64,000 bases of DNA from VRUE01 sp963703175 (GTDB lineage Bacteria; Actinomycetota; Thermoleophilia; Solirubrobacterales; 70-9), in contig OY969794.1 in NCBI GenBank assembly GCA_963703175.1, positions 310,001 through 374,000 of the forward strand, read 5' to 3'. Under the pieces are notes generated by a model. The model made no database searches, had not been told where the DNA came from, and saw only the letters and a program-made list of their open reading frames with translations. Shown piece by piece: positions 1-8,872 of this stretch. Position 1 is the stretch's first letter; every line of letters begins with the position of its first letter. Position numbers and translations under genes: made by a program.

Positions 1-606
1 GCGAACTATGAGGAGGTGCTGAGGCCCGTCTACGGCTTCACCTTCGGTGTCGCGCAGGGTGGATCGGCGCGCCGGGCCAGCCGTCCCTCCGAGCGTGCTT
101 GGCGCGCGATGACGACCAGCAATGGCGCCGGCAACCGTGCCCGCCGCGCGGCGACTCGCACCGCATTGAGCCTGGCCGTGCCGGCCAGCATCTGGAGCAT
201 CAACCGCCTCCTTCGCTCCGATTTCGAAGTCTCGCTCAGTTCGAGCGCGATCTCCCATAGCGGCATTGCCGCCGCCCAGGAGCTGGCCACGCGTATGCAC
301 TTAGACGCCACCCACGTAATCACCGGCCACACCCACCGCGGTGGTCCCTGGCAGAGCGACCCGGCCTGGGAGCTTGCCAACGACGGACAGCTCCACAACA
401 CCGGCAGCTGGGTCTTCGCCTCAGCCTTCCACCACCCCGGGACGCCCCCCGGGGCCTACTGGCCCGGGACTGTCACCTGGCTCGACGACAGCGGCCCACC
501 GCGACGCAACCGCCTACTAATGGAACACCACCGTGACGAACTACGCGGGACCGTTGCCCGCCTTGCGGCGACGACCGAGCGGCCCGCTAAAGCCACTCGG
601 CGATGA
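1..606 (+). CDS. Metallophosphoesterase family protein, C-terminal part (5' end outside window)
   Basis: The frame is open from base 1, so this is the 3' part of a longer gene; the GTG at 16 is an internal codon, not a start. The visible part has a TGHTHRGG motif (about residue 103 of the visible chain) followed by LHNTGSWV. These are the C-terminal metal-ligand His block and the conserved Asn-Thr-Gly turn of calcineurin-like metallophosphoesterases. The N-terminal metal motifs (DxH, GDxxD, GNH) lie outside the window, so the substrate cannot be judged. The last 20 bases overlap the convergent dehalogenase gene. Confidence 0.75.
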   Translation, partial: ANYEEVLRPVYGFTFGVAQGGSARRASRPSERAWRAMTTSNGAGNRARRAATRTALSLAVPASIWSINRLLRSDFEVSLSSSAISHSGIAAAQELATRMHLDATHVITGHTHRGGPWQSDPAWELANDGQLHNTGSWVFASAFHHPGTPPGAYWPGTVTWLDDSGPPRRNRLLMEHHRDELRGTVARLAATTERPAKATRR

Positions 607-1462
607 TCCGGCCGATCTCCTCGCCGGCATCCTCTTGGAGGAAGTGACCCGCGTTCTCAATCACCCGCGGAGCCGGAAAGTTGAGCTGCGACGAAACTCG
701 TTCCCCGACCGACAGCGGTAGCGCCATATCGGAGTCCGCCCAGAGCACCAGGGTCGGCCGTTCATCGACCCGCAGTGCATCGGCAACCCGTTTGCCCTCG
801 GCCGCACCCGGCGCATCGGGCTCGGTCGGCAGGATTAGCGGGAAGGCGCGGGTACCGGCCTTCGACTCCGGGCTCGGGAAGGGTGCCTCGTAAGCGGCGA
901 TCACATCATCGTCGGGGTCACTTTTACAGCCGGCCTGGACGAGGAAACCAACCGGGACATCGGTATTTCTGCGGACGTAGTCGCGGAATTTGAGCCAGGT
1001 CTCACTCATCTGCTGCTGGCCGGTGAACGGGCCGGTCTCCATGATCACCAGACGCGAGAAACGATCCGGGTGCTCAACCGCGAGCCGCAGGCCGATCGGC
1101 CCGCCCCAATCGTGGACGACCGCAGTCGCGTCGCGAACGTCGAGCTCCTCCAACAGCGTCGACATCAGCTCGACGTGACGGTCGTACGTGTACCAGTCGA
1201 GGTCGGTCGGCTTGTCGGAACGACCGAAGCCGGCGTAGTCGGGGGCGATACAGCGGTAGCCGGCGTCGCGTACCGGCGGAATTACCTTGCGCCAGAGGAA
1301 CGACCAGGTCGGCTCGCCATGGAAGAACACCACCGGCTTCCCCTCCCCCTCATCGAGATAGGCGAGCCGCAGTCCGTCGATCTCACGGTAGCTCGATTCG
1401 AAGGGAAAGTCCGGTAGCCCCTGCAGGCTCCCCTCCGGCGTTCTCACCGCGTCGACGCTCAC
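587..1462 (-). CDS. Haloalkane dehalogenase (alpha/beta-hydrolase)
   Basis: A 291-residue alpha/beta hydrolase with the haloalkane dehalogenase signature. The oxyanion-hole motif HGEPTW is at about 48-53, the nucleophile is Asp-118 in VVHDWGG with the neighbouring halide-binding Trp-119, the probable acid is Asp-245 (ADSDMALP) and the base is His-273 (ENAGHFLQED). In this family the Asp nucleophile hydrolyses a C-halogen bond to an alcohol plus halide. The HDW motif separates it from Ser-nucleophile esterases. The GTG start at 1462 lies 7 bases after the upstream protease stop; a longer frame upstream would overlap the protease gene and looks spurious. The natural substrate is unknown. Confidence 0.85.
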   Translation of the reverse strand: MSVDAVRTPEGSLQGLPDFPFESSYREIDGLRLAYLDEGEGKPVVFFHGEPTWSFLWRKVIPPVRDAGYRCIAPDYAGFGRSDKPTDLDWYTYDRHVELMSTLLEELDVRDATAVVHDWGGPIGLRLAVEHPDRFSRLVIMETGPFTGQQQMSETWLKFRDYVRRNTDVPVGFLVQAGCKSDPDDDVIAAYEAPFPSPESKAGTRAFPLILPTEPDAPGAAEGKRVADALRVDERPTLVLWADSDMALPLSVGERVSSQLNFPAPRVIENAGHFLQEDAGEEIGRIIAEWL

Positions 1463-1469
1463 CGCGCGA

Positions 1470-2339
1470 TCATGGCAGTTGGCGCAAGAAATTGCCGATT
1501 TCGGGGCCGAAGTAGGGCGAGAAAAGCTGGGTCGGACGACCCTGGTAGCTGTAACTGGTGACACCGCTGATGAATTCACCGTCGAAGAGCCAGCCACCGC
1601 CGCTGGACCCGGCGGCCAAGTCGCAGGAGGCGGGCATGGTCGGAGGCCCCGAGAAGCGGTAGGTGAGGCGGTCGAAGCCGAGGCCGTGGGCGCGGCAGCT
1701 GCGCAACTCTTCGCCTCCAGCATGGGCGGCCGGGTAGCCAAATATCTGGAATGCAGCGAGCCTCGATCTCGAGGTCGCGAAGCCGCGCCCCCCGACTACG
1801 TCGGTGAGCGCGCCGAGATTGTTCGGCTTCACCCTCAGGGCGGCGACGTCGAAGTCGGGATTTTCGCTGTGCCGCCACTGCGGCATCACGTAGACCGATT
1901 CGACCTCGAAGGTCCCGAAGGGACGATCGCCGTGGTCATACGCGGGGACGAAGGAGATCCGCCGTCCCTCCCTCCCCCCTTCGATCACACAGTGCCCCGC
2001 GGTGAGGACGATCGAGTGACTGGGCGTGTTCAGCGCCGTCCCCGAGCAGGAATAGTCACCGGCTACCGGATCGACCCCGAGGATTTTGCCGTTGGTGCGA
2101 GTGCCGTCAGCAGCGGAGTTGAGCACGCGGACACTGCTCGCGCCGGCGCGCGGACCCCGGTGGAAGCGGGCTGCCGGCGCGTGGCCCCGAACGCGCAGCG
2201 CCTTGCCGGCCGCAAGCGAAGTTGCCTCCAGCACATGGATAGTGGGCGGAACCGCCATCGCGCTAGCGGGCAAGAGGACGACCAGCGCCGGCAGGACGAG
2301 AAGCGCTACTCGCGCCAGAGATCTCATGGCGCGATTCAT
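1470..2339 (-). CDS. Secreted trypsin-like serine protease
   Basis: A 289-residue exported protein. A signal peptide (basic MNRAMRSLAR, a hydrophobic core to about 25, an ASAMA cleavage region) precedes a chymotrypsin-fold domain. The catalytic triad is visible: His-116 in LTAGHC, Asp-164 in PDFDVAALRV, and Ser-246 in GSSGGG. A Cys pair (98/117) brackets the His, as in trypsin-like proteases. Specificity cannot be read with confidence; the layout resembles V8/glutamyl-endopeptidase relatives. An ATG at 2327 is an alternative start. The dehalogenase follows 7 bases downstream, so the two are probably cotranscribed, though no functional link is obvious. Confidence 0.82.
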   Translation of the reverse strand: MNRAMRSLARVALLVLPALVVLLPASAMAVPPTIHVLEATSLAAGKALRVRGHAPAARFHRGPRAGASSVRVLNSAADGTRTNGKILGVDPVAGDYSCSGTALNTPSHSIVLTAGHCVIEGGREGRRISFVPAYDHGDRPFGTFEVESVYVMPQWRHSENPDFDVAALRVKPNNLGALTDVVGGRGFATSRSRLAAFQIFGYPAAHAGGEELRSCRAHGLGFDRLTYRFSGPPTMPASCDLAAGSSGGGWLFDGEFISGVTSYSYQGRPTQLFSPYFGPEIGNFLRQLP

Positions 2340-2483
2340 CGGCGAAATAGTGCCAGATAGATGACTTCTGCAAGCGGAATTGGCCAGGCGGGCATTCGTT
2401 GCAGGAAACACTTGTAAAAGGCAGAAGCTGCTCTTAGTTTCTAGTTCCCTGTCTGTCTCTCCTCCTCAGCGAAAGGGTTACGA

Positions 2484-2870
2484 ATGAACGAAGACAGCCT
2501 GATCAGCGGCTGGTGGGTATTTGCCGGCGTGCTGCTCCTAATTGCCGGTGTGCTGAACATCATTTACGGCATCGCCGCGATCGGCGATTCCAAGTTCTTC
2601 ACTGAAAACGCGACCTTCATCATCAGCGGCTTGCACACTTGGGGATGGATCAGCCTGATCATCGGCGTGCTCGAGCTGATCGCGGCGTTCTCACTCTTCT
2701 CAGGGGGAGAATTCGGCCGCTGGTTCGGCATCTTTGTCGGCTCGCTGAACGCGATCGGAGCGCTGCTGTCGATCCCCGCCTACCCGTTCTGGTCGCTGGC
2801 GATCTTCGCCCTCTCGATCATCATCGTCTACAAGCTGGCCGAGGGCCCAGAAGGTAACCCGGTCCCTTAG
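2484..2870 (+). CDS. Four-helix integral membrane protein (DUF7144-like)
   Basis: A 128-residue protein with four hydrophobic segments (about 8-33, 50-72, 80-100, 103-122) and almost no soluble domain. The WWVFAGVLLLIAGVLNIIYG opening followed by a Phe-rich second half matches small actinobacterial membrane proteins grouped as DUF7144. The ATG at 2484 is preceded by a purine-rich GCGAAAGGG. It stands alone, divergent from the protease and convergent with the RDD gene, sharing the hairpin at 2919-2946. The role is unknown; such proteins sit in the cytoplasmic membrane. Confidence 0.8.
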   Translation: MNEDSLISGWWVFAGVLLLIAGVLNIIYGIAAIGDSKFFTENATFIISGLHTWGWISLIIGVLELIAAFSLFSGGEFGRWFGIFVGSLNAIGALLSIPAYPFWSLAIFALSIIIVYKLAEGPEGNPVP

Positions 2871-2881
2871 ACCAGCTCGGG

Positions 2882-3928
2882 TCAGCCGCGCAGCGGCGAT
2901 CCAGAAACTTGCTGCGGCCGAAGGCCCCGGGAGCCCGGGGCCTTCGTCGTTCCGGGGGCAAGCGGCTCGGTCAGATCGAGGCTCGACCACGGAGCCACAG
3001 CCACCTCGCGGGCCTCGTAGAAAACGTCAACACCGGCGAGTCGATCCTGCCAACCACGGCGCCGTTCGTCGGTGAGGACACCGAGGAACCCAAGGCCGAA
3101 AGGAATTGCGGCGAGGAAAAGGCCAACTAGGCGTTTCAGCGACTTCCGCGGCGGCAGGCCCCGGCCCTCGGTCCCCAGTCTGATGCCGAAAAAGCGCATC
3201 CCAGGGGTCTGCCCGGCTAACGACCAAAAGGTGACCAGGTAGAAGCCGGCGAGGCCGATCCAGACAGCGCTGCCGAGCGCCAGGGCAGAGCCGGAGAGGC
3301 CGTCTCCGCTGCCGGAGAAGAATGAGCCGATCAGAGCGACGATCGCGGCCAGGCCCGAGAAGGTGAGGTTGACGATCAGCAGGTCGAGGCCGAGGGCCAG
3401 CGCCCGGGTCAGCGCCCCGGCGCGTTCGGTCGGCTCGCTGCGGCGCTTGCGGAAGACGATCCGCCGCGCGACTCGCTCGATCGCCCCGTCGAGGCGGCGG
3501 GTCGTGTCGCCGATCGTGTGGCCAATGTCCTCGATGAAGCCAACACTCTGGGCGCTGATCGCGGCGCGGATCTCCGGCGCCTCGGCAATCCGCTCGACCA
3601 GCCGCTGCGCCTCGTCGCTGGCGAGCAAGCGGCGCCAGACCTCGTCAACCATCTCACTGTCGAGCGCATCGATTAGCGCATGCTTGACGGTGTCACTCTC
3701 GAGCGCACCGCGCGCGGCCTCTTCGACCAGGGGGCCCTGCAGTACCCGCGTCAAAGCGCGTTCGACCGCGGCGCTCTCGACCGCGGCGACCATCGCCTCC
3801 TCGGCCGCCGCCTCGACTGCGCGGTCTATCCCGGCCGCTTTGCCGACCGAGCGTGCTCCGCGCACACCCGCGCCGAGCAATCGCACCGAGAGCGGTTGTG
3901 CAGCCTGCTGATCGGGACCATCGGCCAT
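2882..3928 (-). CDS. RDD-family membrane protein with long N-terminal soluble region
   Basis: A 348-residue protein. The N-terminal half (about 1-165) is soluble, acidic and Ala-rich, predicted mostly helical, and mentions repeated Val-Glu-Ala segments. The C-terminal half (about 168-315) holds an RDD-type membrane module with hydrophobic segments at about 172-198, 206-232 and 256-276. RDD proteins are membrane proteins of mostly unknown role; some affect Na+/H+ homeostasis. The final 20 or so residues are encoded across a strong 13-bp hairpin (2919-2946), so the tail is partly terminator sequence. Convergent with the upstream four-helix gene. Confidence 0.78.
   Translation of the reverse strand: MADGPDQQAAQPLSVRLLGAGVRGARSVGKAAGIDRAVEAAAEEAMVAAVESAAVERALTRVLQGPLVEEAARGALESDTVKHALIDALDSEMVDEVWRRLLASDEAQRLVERIAEAPEIRAAISAQSVGFIEDIGHTIGDTTRRLDGAIERVARRIVFRKRRSEPTERAGALTRALALGLDLLIVNLTFSGLAAIVALIGSFFSGSGDGLSGSALALGSAVWIGLAGFYLVTFWSLAGQTPGMRFFGIRLGTEGRGLPPRKSLKRLVGLFLAAIPFGLGFLGVLTDERRRGWQDRLAGVDVFYEAREVAVAPWSSLDLTEPLAPGTTKAPGSRGLRPQQVSGSPLRG
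2919..2946. terminator. Hairpin between convergent genes, overlapping the RDD gene 3' end
   Basis: A perfect 13-bp inverted repeat (2919-2931 against 2934-2946, arms CGAAGGCCCCGGG) with only 2 bases between arms. It lies between two convergent genes but inside the coding end of the minus-strand RDD gene. There is no clear T-tract, so its role as a bidirectional terminator is inferred. Confidence 0.6.
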
Positions 3929-4072
3929 TGCGGCGAGTATACGTCCGCTCAGCCGACCGATCTGGGCTCTTACTCAGCCCAGTTCAGTGATCCGGCTGCG
4001 GCAGTAAGCCTCATCGGCGTCGTTTTCAAGCGTCGCGTACTTCGACGCGGCTCGTTGGAAATGCCACTTCGC

Positions 4073-4555
4073 TCAGTCGCCCCCGCCACGCAGATACTCC
4101 ATAAGGCGATCCAAGAACGGCGCCTGCGCCGCCAGGATCTTGTCGCGGCCCGCTGCGGGAGCGAACCACCCGGCCCGGTCGACCTCGGGGAACTCACGTC
4201 GGGTTCTGGAATGCGGCGGCCACTCAAGCTCAAATGTGTTGCTCTGCAGTGCCGCCGGATCGAACTCGGCCTCCGCTGCCCAGGCGCGTACGACCTTGCC
4301 ACCTTTCTGACGGATCGAGCCGAGCTCGATTAGCTCATCCGGCGCAAGCGACGGGGCGGCCGGACCCAGCTCCTCCCTCAGCTCACGCAGCGCGCAGCCC
4401 TGCGGCTCCTCCCCCGGGTTGATTTCCCCCTTCGGAATTGACCAGGCGCCCAGATCTTTCTTCGCCCAGTAGGGGCCGCCGGGATGGATCAGGAGGTGCT
4501 CGGGTGCAGCACGGTTGCGGAAGAGCAGTACGCCGGCGCTTTCCTTCGCCGCCAC
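4073..4555 (-). CDS. Nudix hydrolase
   Basis: A 160-residue protein with a complete Nudix box at residues 43-65 (G, then E at +6, then RELREELG), which binds Mg2+ and supports pyrophosphate hydrolysis of nucleoside-diphosphate-linked compounds. The opening ESAGVLLFR and the WSIPKG lead-in resemble the diadenosine-polyphosphate-hydrolase branch, but the substrate is not determinable from sequence. GTG start at 4555, 10 bases after the stop of the upstream alpha/beta hydrolase, which suggests a two-gene operon. Confidence 0.9.
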   Translation of the reverse strand: MAAKESAGVLLFRNRAAPEHLLIHPGGPYWAKKDLGAWSIPKGEINPGEEPQGCALRELREELGPAAPSLAPDELIELGSIRQKGGKVVRAWAAEAEFDPAALQSNTFELEWPPHSRTRREFPEVDRAGWFAPAAGRDKILAAQAPFLDRLMEYLRGGGD

Positions 4556-4565
4556 CGCCGCGGCC

Positions 4566-5495
4566 TCAGGCTACGGCGCGCAGCCGGCGCTTCGCCTGCT
4601 GGGCGATTACCGCAGCCCATTCGGAATCGTCAATGCGGACCGGGGCCGTCGTCGCGAGAAAATCGGCGAGCACCGCCGCAAGGCCGTCGGGATCTTCGAG
4701 GTGAGGAAAGTGAGCGGCGCGCGGCAACGTCTCGAAGCGGCAGTGCGGAATCGCCTCATGGGCGGCGCGGCCCTGCTCGATCGGGATCGTGCGGTCACGC
4801 TCGCCCCAGACGATCAGCGTCGCCATATCGCCGAGCAGATAGAGCCGGTCGGTGGCGCTTACATGCTGGCCGTGAACATCGATCACCGAGCGCAGCGTCT
4901 GCAAGAAGGCTCGCCGCGAACCCGGCTCCTGCAACGGACGCAGTGCCCGCGCAACCGCCTCAAGGTAGACGCCTTTCGAGCTGCCCTTGGCGCGCAGGCG
5001 CGCCCCGGTCGAGTCGATCGCATCGACCAGCCGCCGGTGGGCGGCGAGGCGCAGGAGGGGTGAGGCCCCGGGCAGCGCAGCGCCGCGCAGTAGCGGGCTG
5101 ACTTTATGCCCCAGGCCGCCGCTTGAGATCAGCACCAAGCGCTCAGTGCGCTGGGGGAATTGGTAGAAGAACTGCATCGCCACGCCGCCGCCAAGCGAGT
5201 GGCCGACGATAGTCGCCCGCTCCACCCCGATCGTCGTCAACAGGTCGCGGATGCTGGCCGCATGAGCACCGAGCGAGTAGTCACCCCGTGGCGTAGCTGA
5301 ATCGCCATGTCCAATCAAGTCCGGCGCGACCACGCGGTAGGAGCCGGCGAGCTTCTCGGCAACCGTCTGCCAGTGGCGCGAAGAGTTGATCATGCCGTGG
5401 ATCAGGACAACGGTCGGGCCGCTACCGGCGACGCGATAGACCGCGCGGTGGCCATGCAGGTCGACCTCGTGTGCCTCGAAGTTGGCCACTTCCAC
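4566..5495 (-). CDS. Alpha/beta-fold hydrolase
   Basis: A 309-residue soluble alpha/beta hydrolase with a full triad: Ser-100 in GHSLGG, Asp-234 in WGERDRTIP and His-262 in RAAHFPHLED, plus the oxyanion-hole HG at 33-34. The cap region (about 125-215) is helical, as in lipase, esterase and C-C hydrolase relatives. No signal peptide. It is the first gene of a pair with the Nudix hydrolase and is divergent from the binding-protein gene at 5577 across 81 bases, which probably contain both promoters. The substrate is unknown. Confidence 0.85.
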   Translation of the reverse strand: MEVANFEAHEVDLHGHRAVYRVAGSGPTVVLIHGMINSSRHWQTVAEKLAGSYRVVAPDLIGHGDSATPRGDYSLGAHAASIRDLLTTIGVERATIVGHSLGGGVAMQFFYQFPQRTERLVLISSGGLGHKVSPLLRGAALPGASPLLRLAAHRRLVDAIDSTGARLRAKGSSKGVYLEAVARALRPLQEPGSRRAFLQTLRSVIDVHGQHVSATDRLYLLGDMATLIVWGERDRTIPIEQGRAAHEAIPHCRFETLPRAAHFPHLEDPDGLAAVLADFLATTAPVRIDDSEWAAVIAQQAKRRLRAVA

Positions 5496-5576
5496 GCAGA
5501 GACCCTACCGCCGCCAGAGGTCCTTCTTCATAAAGTCCCGCCAGCGTCCGACCGTTGGACGTGAGAGGGTCGCCCG

Positions 5577-6743
5577 ATGCAAAACAAGATCGGCCTCGCC
5601 ACCGCACTCGTCCTCGCCGCCTTCGCCCTGTTCACCGCAGGCTGCGGCGGCTCCGACTCCGATGACGAAAACTCCGGCACGTTCCGGGTTGGAGTCGAGG
5701 CACCCCTTTCGGGCGAACAGTCCGTGCTCGGCGAAGGAATGCTGAAGGGAGCCGAACTTGCTGCGACGAAGCTCAACGATGGGGACGGAATCCTCGGTAA
5801 ACAGGTGGAGATCGTCCCAATCGACGACGCCGCCGATCCCGCAACCGGGGTCAAGGCAGCTAAGTCCGCGATCAACGAAGGCCTCGATGGCGTTGTCGGT
5901 CCCTATAACTCCGGCGTCGGCGTCGAAACGTTGCCGCTCTACATAAAGGCAGGCCTGACACCGATCCGGTTGACCTCCGACCAGTCGACCAACGGCCTCG
6001 GCTTCACCCTGCAGCCGATGACCTACCAAATCGCCCCCGTTGCCTCGCAGGCGCTGACCGACTGGCTCGGTGCCCAGACCGTGGCGATCGCATACGACCC
6101 AACGCAGAACTACACCGTCTCGGTCTCCAAGGCGCTGAAAGAATCGTTGGAAAAGGCCGGTGTCAATGTGACTGCTTACGAGAAGGTCCAGCCGGGCAAG
6201 AAGTCCTACACCGACGTCGTGAACAAGCTCGCGGCAGACAAGCCCGACGTGATCTACGCCGCCGTCTACTTCCCCGAGGGTGGCCTGATCGCCAAAGAGA
6301 TGCTGCAAGGCAAGGTCAAGTCGCAGTGTGTCGCCGACTACGCCTCATACGACACTGGCTTCGTCGAAACCGCCGGCGTGGCGGCCGCACAGGCCTGCCC
6401 GGTGGTCGGCGTACCGGCGCCTCAGGATTTCGCCGATGCCAACGCCAAGGTTGGCGAATATGAAGACGAATTCGGCCAGGAGCCCGGTACGTGGAGCCCC
6501 TACACCTACGACTCGCTGAACTTCCTTGCCGACGGCGTGCAGAAGGCAGGCAACACTGCCTCGAGCAAGCTCATCAAAGCCCTCAACGCCGTCAAGAACT
6601 GGAAGGGCTGGACCGGATTGGTGACGATTGACCCCGACAACGGCAACCGCCAGCCAGCGACCGTGGTGATCGTCGATACCGACAAGCAGGGCCAGCTCCA
6701 TGTCGACGAGGAATGGGCCAAAGCAGTCGGCGCTCCCTACTAG
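5577..6743 (+). CDS. Branched-chain amino acid-type ABC transporter substrate-binding lipoprotein
   Basis: A 388-residue periplasmic-binding protein of the LivK/Leu-Ile-Val class. A lipoprotein signal peptide ends in the lipobox FTAGC (Cys-22), followed by a Ser/Asp-rich tether. The mature chain opens FRVGVEAPLSGEQSVLGEGM and contains the paired-domain landmarks DDAADPATGVKAAKS and the VVGPYNSG region. Members capture amino acids or related organic acids for an ABC importer, but no permease or ATPase genes lie nearby, so it either serves a distant transporter or works as a sensor. ATG start with a purine-rich GTGAGAGGG upstream. Confidence 0.88.
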   Translation: MQNKIGLATALVLAAFALFTAGCGGSDSDDENSGTFRVGVEAPLSGEQSVLGEGMLKGAELAATKLNDGDGILGKQVEIVPIDDAADPATGVKAAKSAINEGLDGVVGPYNSGVGVETLPLYIKAGLTPIRLTSDQSTNGLGFTLQPMTYQIAPVASQALTDWLGAQTVAIAYDPTQNYTVSVSKALKESLEKAGVNVTAYEKVQPGKKSYTDVVNKLAADKPDVIYAAVYFPEGGLIAKEMLQGKVKSQCVADYASYDTGFVETAGVAAAQACPVVGVPAPQDFADANAKVGEYEDEFGQEPGTWSPYTYDSLNFLADGVQKAGNTASSKLIKALNAVKNWKGWTGLVTIDPDNGNRQPATVVIVDTDKQGQLHVDEEWAKAVGAPY

Positions 6744-6755
6744 GGCCGGCGCAGG

Positions 6756-8402
6756 TCAGCGCGTAAGGCGGCGCTCGAAGACGCACTCGAGCCGGCGCTC
6801 GTTTTCGTCCCCCGGGACCGTCTTGTTGAGCTGCATCTGCGCATCGCGCCCGTCCAGGCGCAGGCTTGCGACCTGGTTGTCGAAGTAGGGACCCTCGGCG
6901 AGGCGCCAGCGCAAGCCGGGGTCAGACGCGCCGGCCGAACGAGCGAGCGCGTGCGTGGCGGCGGTGAACGGACGCGTGAAGCCCGCCTTGATCGCCAGCC
7001 GCTCGTGTTTGTCGAGTGGGTTGCGGTAGGGCGAGCAGACCGCCTGGTAGACGGCGCTCTTGACTCCGGCCTCGGGCCTGAAGGCCATCTCTGCCAGATA
7101 TGCGTGGTGCACGTCGCCGGAGAGGACGACGATCGAGGCGGGAGCCTTGCCGTGCTTGCCCGCGCCGACCTCTTCGAGCAGCCCGCGCAGGCGCTGGAAG
7201 GAATCGTCGAAGGAGGCCCAGTGATCGAAGTCGACCGCCCGCCGGAGCTTCTCGACCGCGCGGGCCGGTGCCGACCCCCAGGCTCCGTCACAGACCCGCT
7301 CGCTCCAGGCCTGCAGATGGTGAAATCCCGGCGAGAGCAGGAAGGGCACGGTAGTTGCGATTAGGAGGTGATCGAAGTCGCCGCCGACATGGTCGACGAT
7401 CCAGCCCCACTCGTCCTCGTCGAAGATCGAGCGCCGGCCCTCCTCGAGCACTCGCCCAGCCCGGGAGTCGACGAAAATCACCCGGGTGCCGCCCAGATCG
7501 CGGCAGTAGCTCCAGCGGGTGCCGGCACTGGTCGTGCCGATCTCAGCGGCGAAATCGCGCAACTCGGTCGTCGCGTGGACGTTGCCCCGCACCCGGCCAT
7601 ATAGCTCGTTGGCATCGAGCTCATGCGGGGAGAGGTTGCCGAGGTGCTGGTAGATCCAGTAGGTCATGATCCCGGCCACGGCGCGCCGGTGCCACCACGA
7701 CTTGCGCTCCGTCTCCTCCAGCCAGGAGCGCGAGATATTCCAGTCGTCGCTCATGTCGTGGTCGTCCCAGAGCATCGAGACCGAGACGGTCGAAAGCAGC
7801 CAGCGGACCAACGGATCGCTCCATGACTCCTCGTAGAGCCAGGAGTACTCCTCGAAGTCAGTCACCTCCTCGCCCGGTGGCGTCTCGGTCCCGCGCCGCT
7901 CGCGAATCCGCTCACGGGTGCGCGGCGAGCCCTCGTCGACGTAGACCTGGTCGCCCAGCAGGAAGAGGAACTCGGGCCACTTGTCCCGCTCGCTGCGCGC
8001 CATTTCCTCCGCCAGCACCCGCAGCGCGTCGTACTCGCGCCCGTCTTCATGGCGATCCTTGCTCTGGACGTAGGGATCGGTGTGCGGCAGGGCGACCCGG
8101 CAGGAGCCGAAGCAGACGTCAACCGGGCACTCGCGGCCAACGGTCCGAATCGCACTCGGGGGCAGATCGGAATCGGCTGGTGGCCAGCGCCGCTCGCCAT
8201 CTAGCTTCACCTCGTACTCGTGGAGACTCCCCGGCTCAAGATCTTCGATTCGGACGAGCGCATAGAAATGCTCTTCGACCGTAAAAGTCGGCTCGCGGTG
8301 CCCTAGAACCTCGACCTCGCAGGGCGAGTCGGCCTCGACCCAGACCGTTGCCTCGGTCTCACCGACATAGCGGAGCAAAGGGCCGAGCACGAGATCCGCC
8401 AT
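6756..8402 (-). CDS. PhoD-like alkaline phosphatase/metallophosphatase
   Basis: A 548-residue protein of the PhoD family. A fibronectin-like N-terminal domain (about 1-90) is followed by a metallophosphatase core with FGSCR (near 98), LGDQVYVDEG (near 149), WDDHDMSDDW (near 212) and SGDVHHAYLAEM (near 433). These are the Fe/Ca or Mn ligand blocks of the family. No signal peptide or Tat motif is visible, so unlike classical secreted PhoD it is probably cytoplasmic. It is monocistronic and convergent with the binding-protein gene, leaving 12 bases between stops. Confidence 0.87.
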   Translation of the reverse strand: MADLVLGPLLRYVGETEATVWVEADSPCEVEVLGHREPTFTVEEHFYALVRIEDLEPGSLHEYEVKLDGERRWPPADSDLPPSAIRTVGRECPVDVCFGSCRVALPHTDPYVQSKDRHEDGREYDALRVLAEEMARSERDKWPEFLFLLGDQVYVDEGSPRTRERIRERRGTETPPGEEVTDFEEYSWLYEESWSDPLVRWLLSTVSVSMLWDDHDMSDDWNISRSWLEETERKSWWHRRAVAGIMTYWIYQHLGNLSPHELDANELYGRVRGNVHATTELRDFAAEIGTTSAGTRWSYCRDLGGTRVIFVDSRAGRVLEEGRRSIFDEDEWGWIVDHVGGDFDHLLIATTVPFLLSPGFHHLQAWSERVCDGAWGSAPARAVEKLRRAVDFDHWASFDDSFQRLRGLLEEVGAGKHGKAPASIVVLSGDVHHAYLAEMAFRPEAGVKSAVYQAVCSPYRNPLDKHERLAIKAGFTRPFTAATHALARSAGASDPGLRWRLAEGPYFDNQVASLRLDGRDAQMQLNKTVPGDENERRLECVFERRLTR

Positions 8403-8441
8403 GCCCCAGGCTGCCCCCGATCGCTCGAACCGAAACCAGGG

Positions 8442-8846
8442 CTACTCGGCCGGCACCGCCTCCAGAGTCTGCTTGGCCGTCTCGATGCCGCGCTCCATCA
8501 TCTCGGCGGTCGGCGGCCCGAGCTCATCCGGCAGCAGATCCGCGGTCCAGACAAAGCGGGACGTGCCGTCCTCGGCGGCAAACACTTGGGCGACGCCGTT
8601 GTGGTGCGCGTAGGGACCGTCGACTATCGACCAGGCTAGCCTGCGCTCGTCATTGCTCAGATCGATGAGGCGCTCGCGGGCAACTACGCCGTTAAAGAAG
8701 GTGACGATCCGGTCCTCACCATCCAATTTCGTGTCAACGAGGAAGCCCGGCACCAGGCGCTCGTGGATCGCCCCCCAGTCACTCAGCGCATCCCACACAG
8801 CTTCTGGCGTCGCCTCGATCGTCCGTTCTTTTTGGATGAAGGCCAT
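8442..8846 (-). CDS. SRPBCC-family (START-like) protein
   Basis: A 134-residue helix-grip-fold protein. The N-terminal strand-helix TIEATPEAVWDALSDW is the standard opening of polyketide-cyclase/START-like proteins, and the C-terminal amphipathic helix (ELGPPTAEMMERGIETAKQT) closes the hydrophobic pocket. These proteins bind lipophilic ligands, and some are cyclases. The start at 8846 is fixed by a strong AAGGAG ribosome-binding site at 8853-8858; a longer in-frame extension to 8891 is not needed. Nothing nearby identifies the ligand. Confidence 0.85.
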   Translation of the reverse strand: MAFIQKERTIEATPEAVWDALSDWGAIHERLVPGFLVDTKLDGEDRIVTFFNGVVARERLIDLSNDERRLAWSIVDGPYAHHNGVAQVFAAEDGTSRFVWTADLLPDELGPPTAEMMERGIETAKQTLEAVPAE

Positions 8847-8872
8847 CCTGCTCTCCTTTAGTCGTTGCTTGA

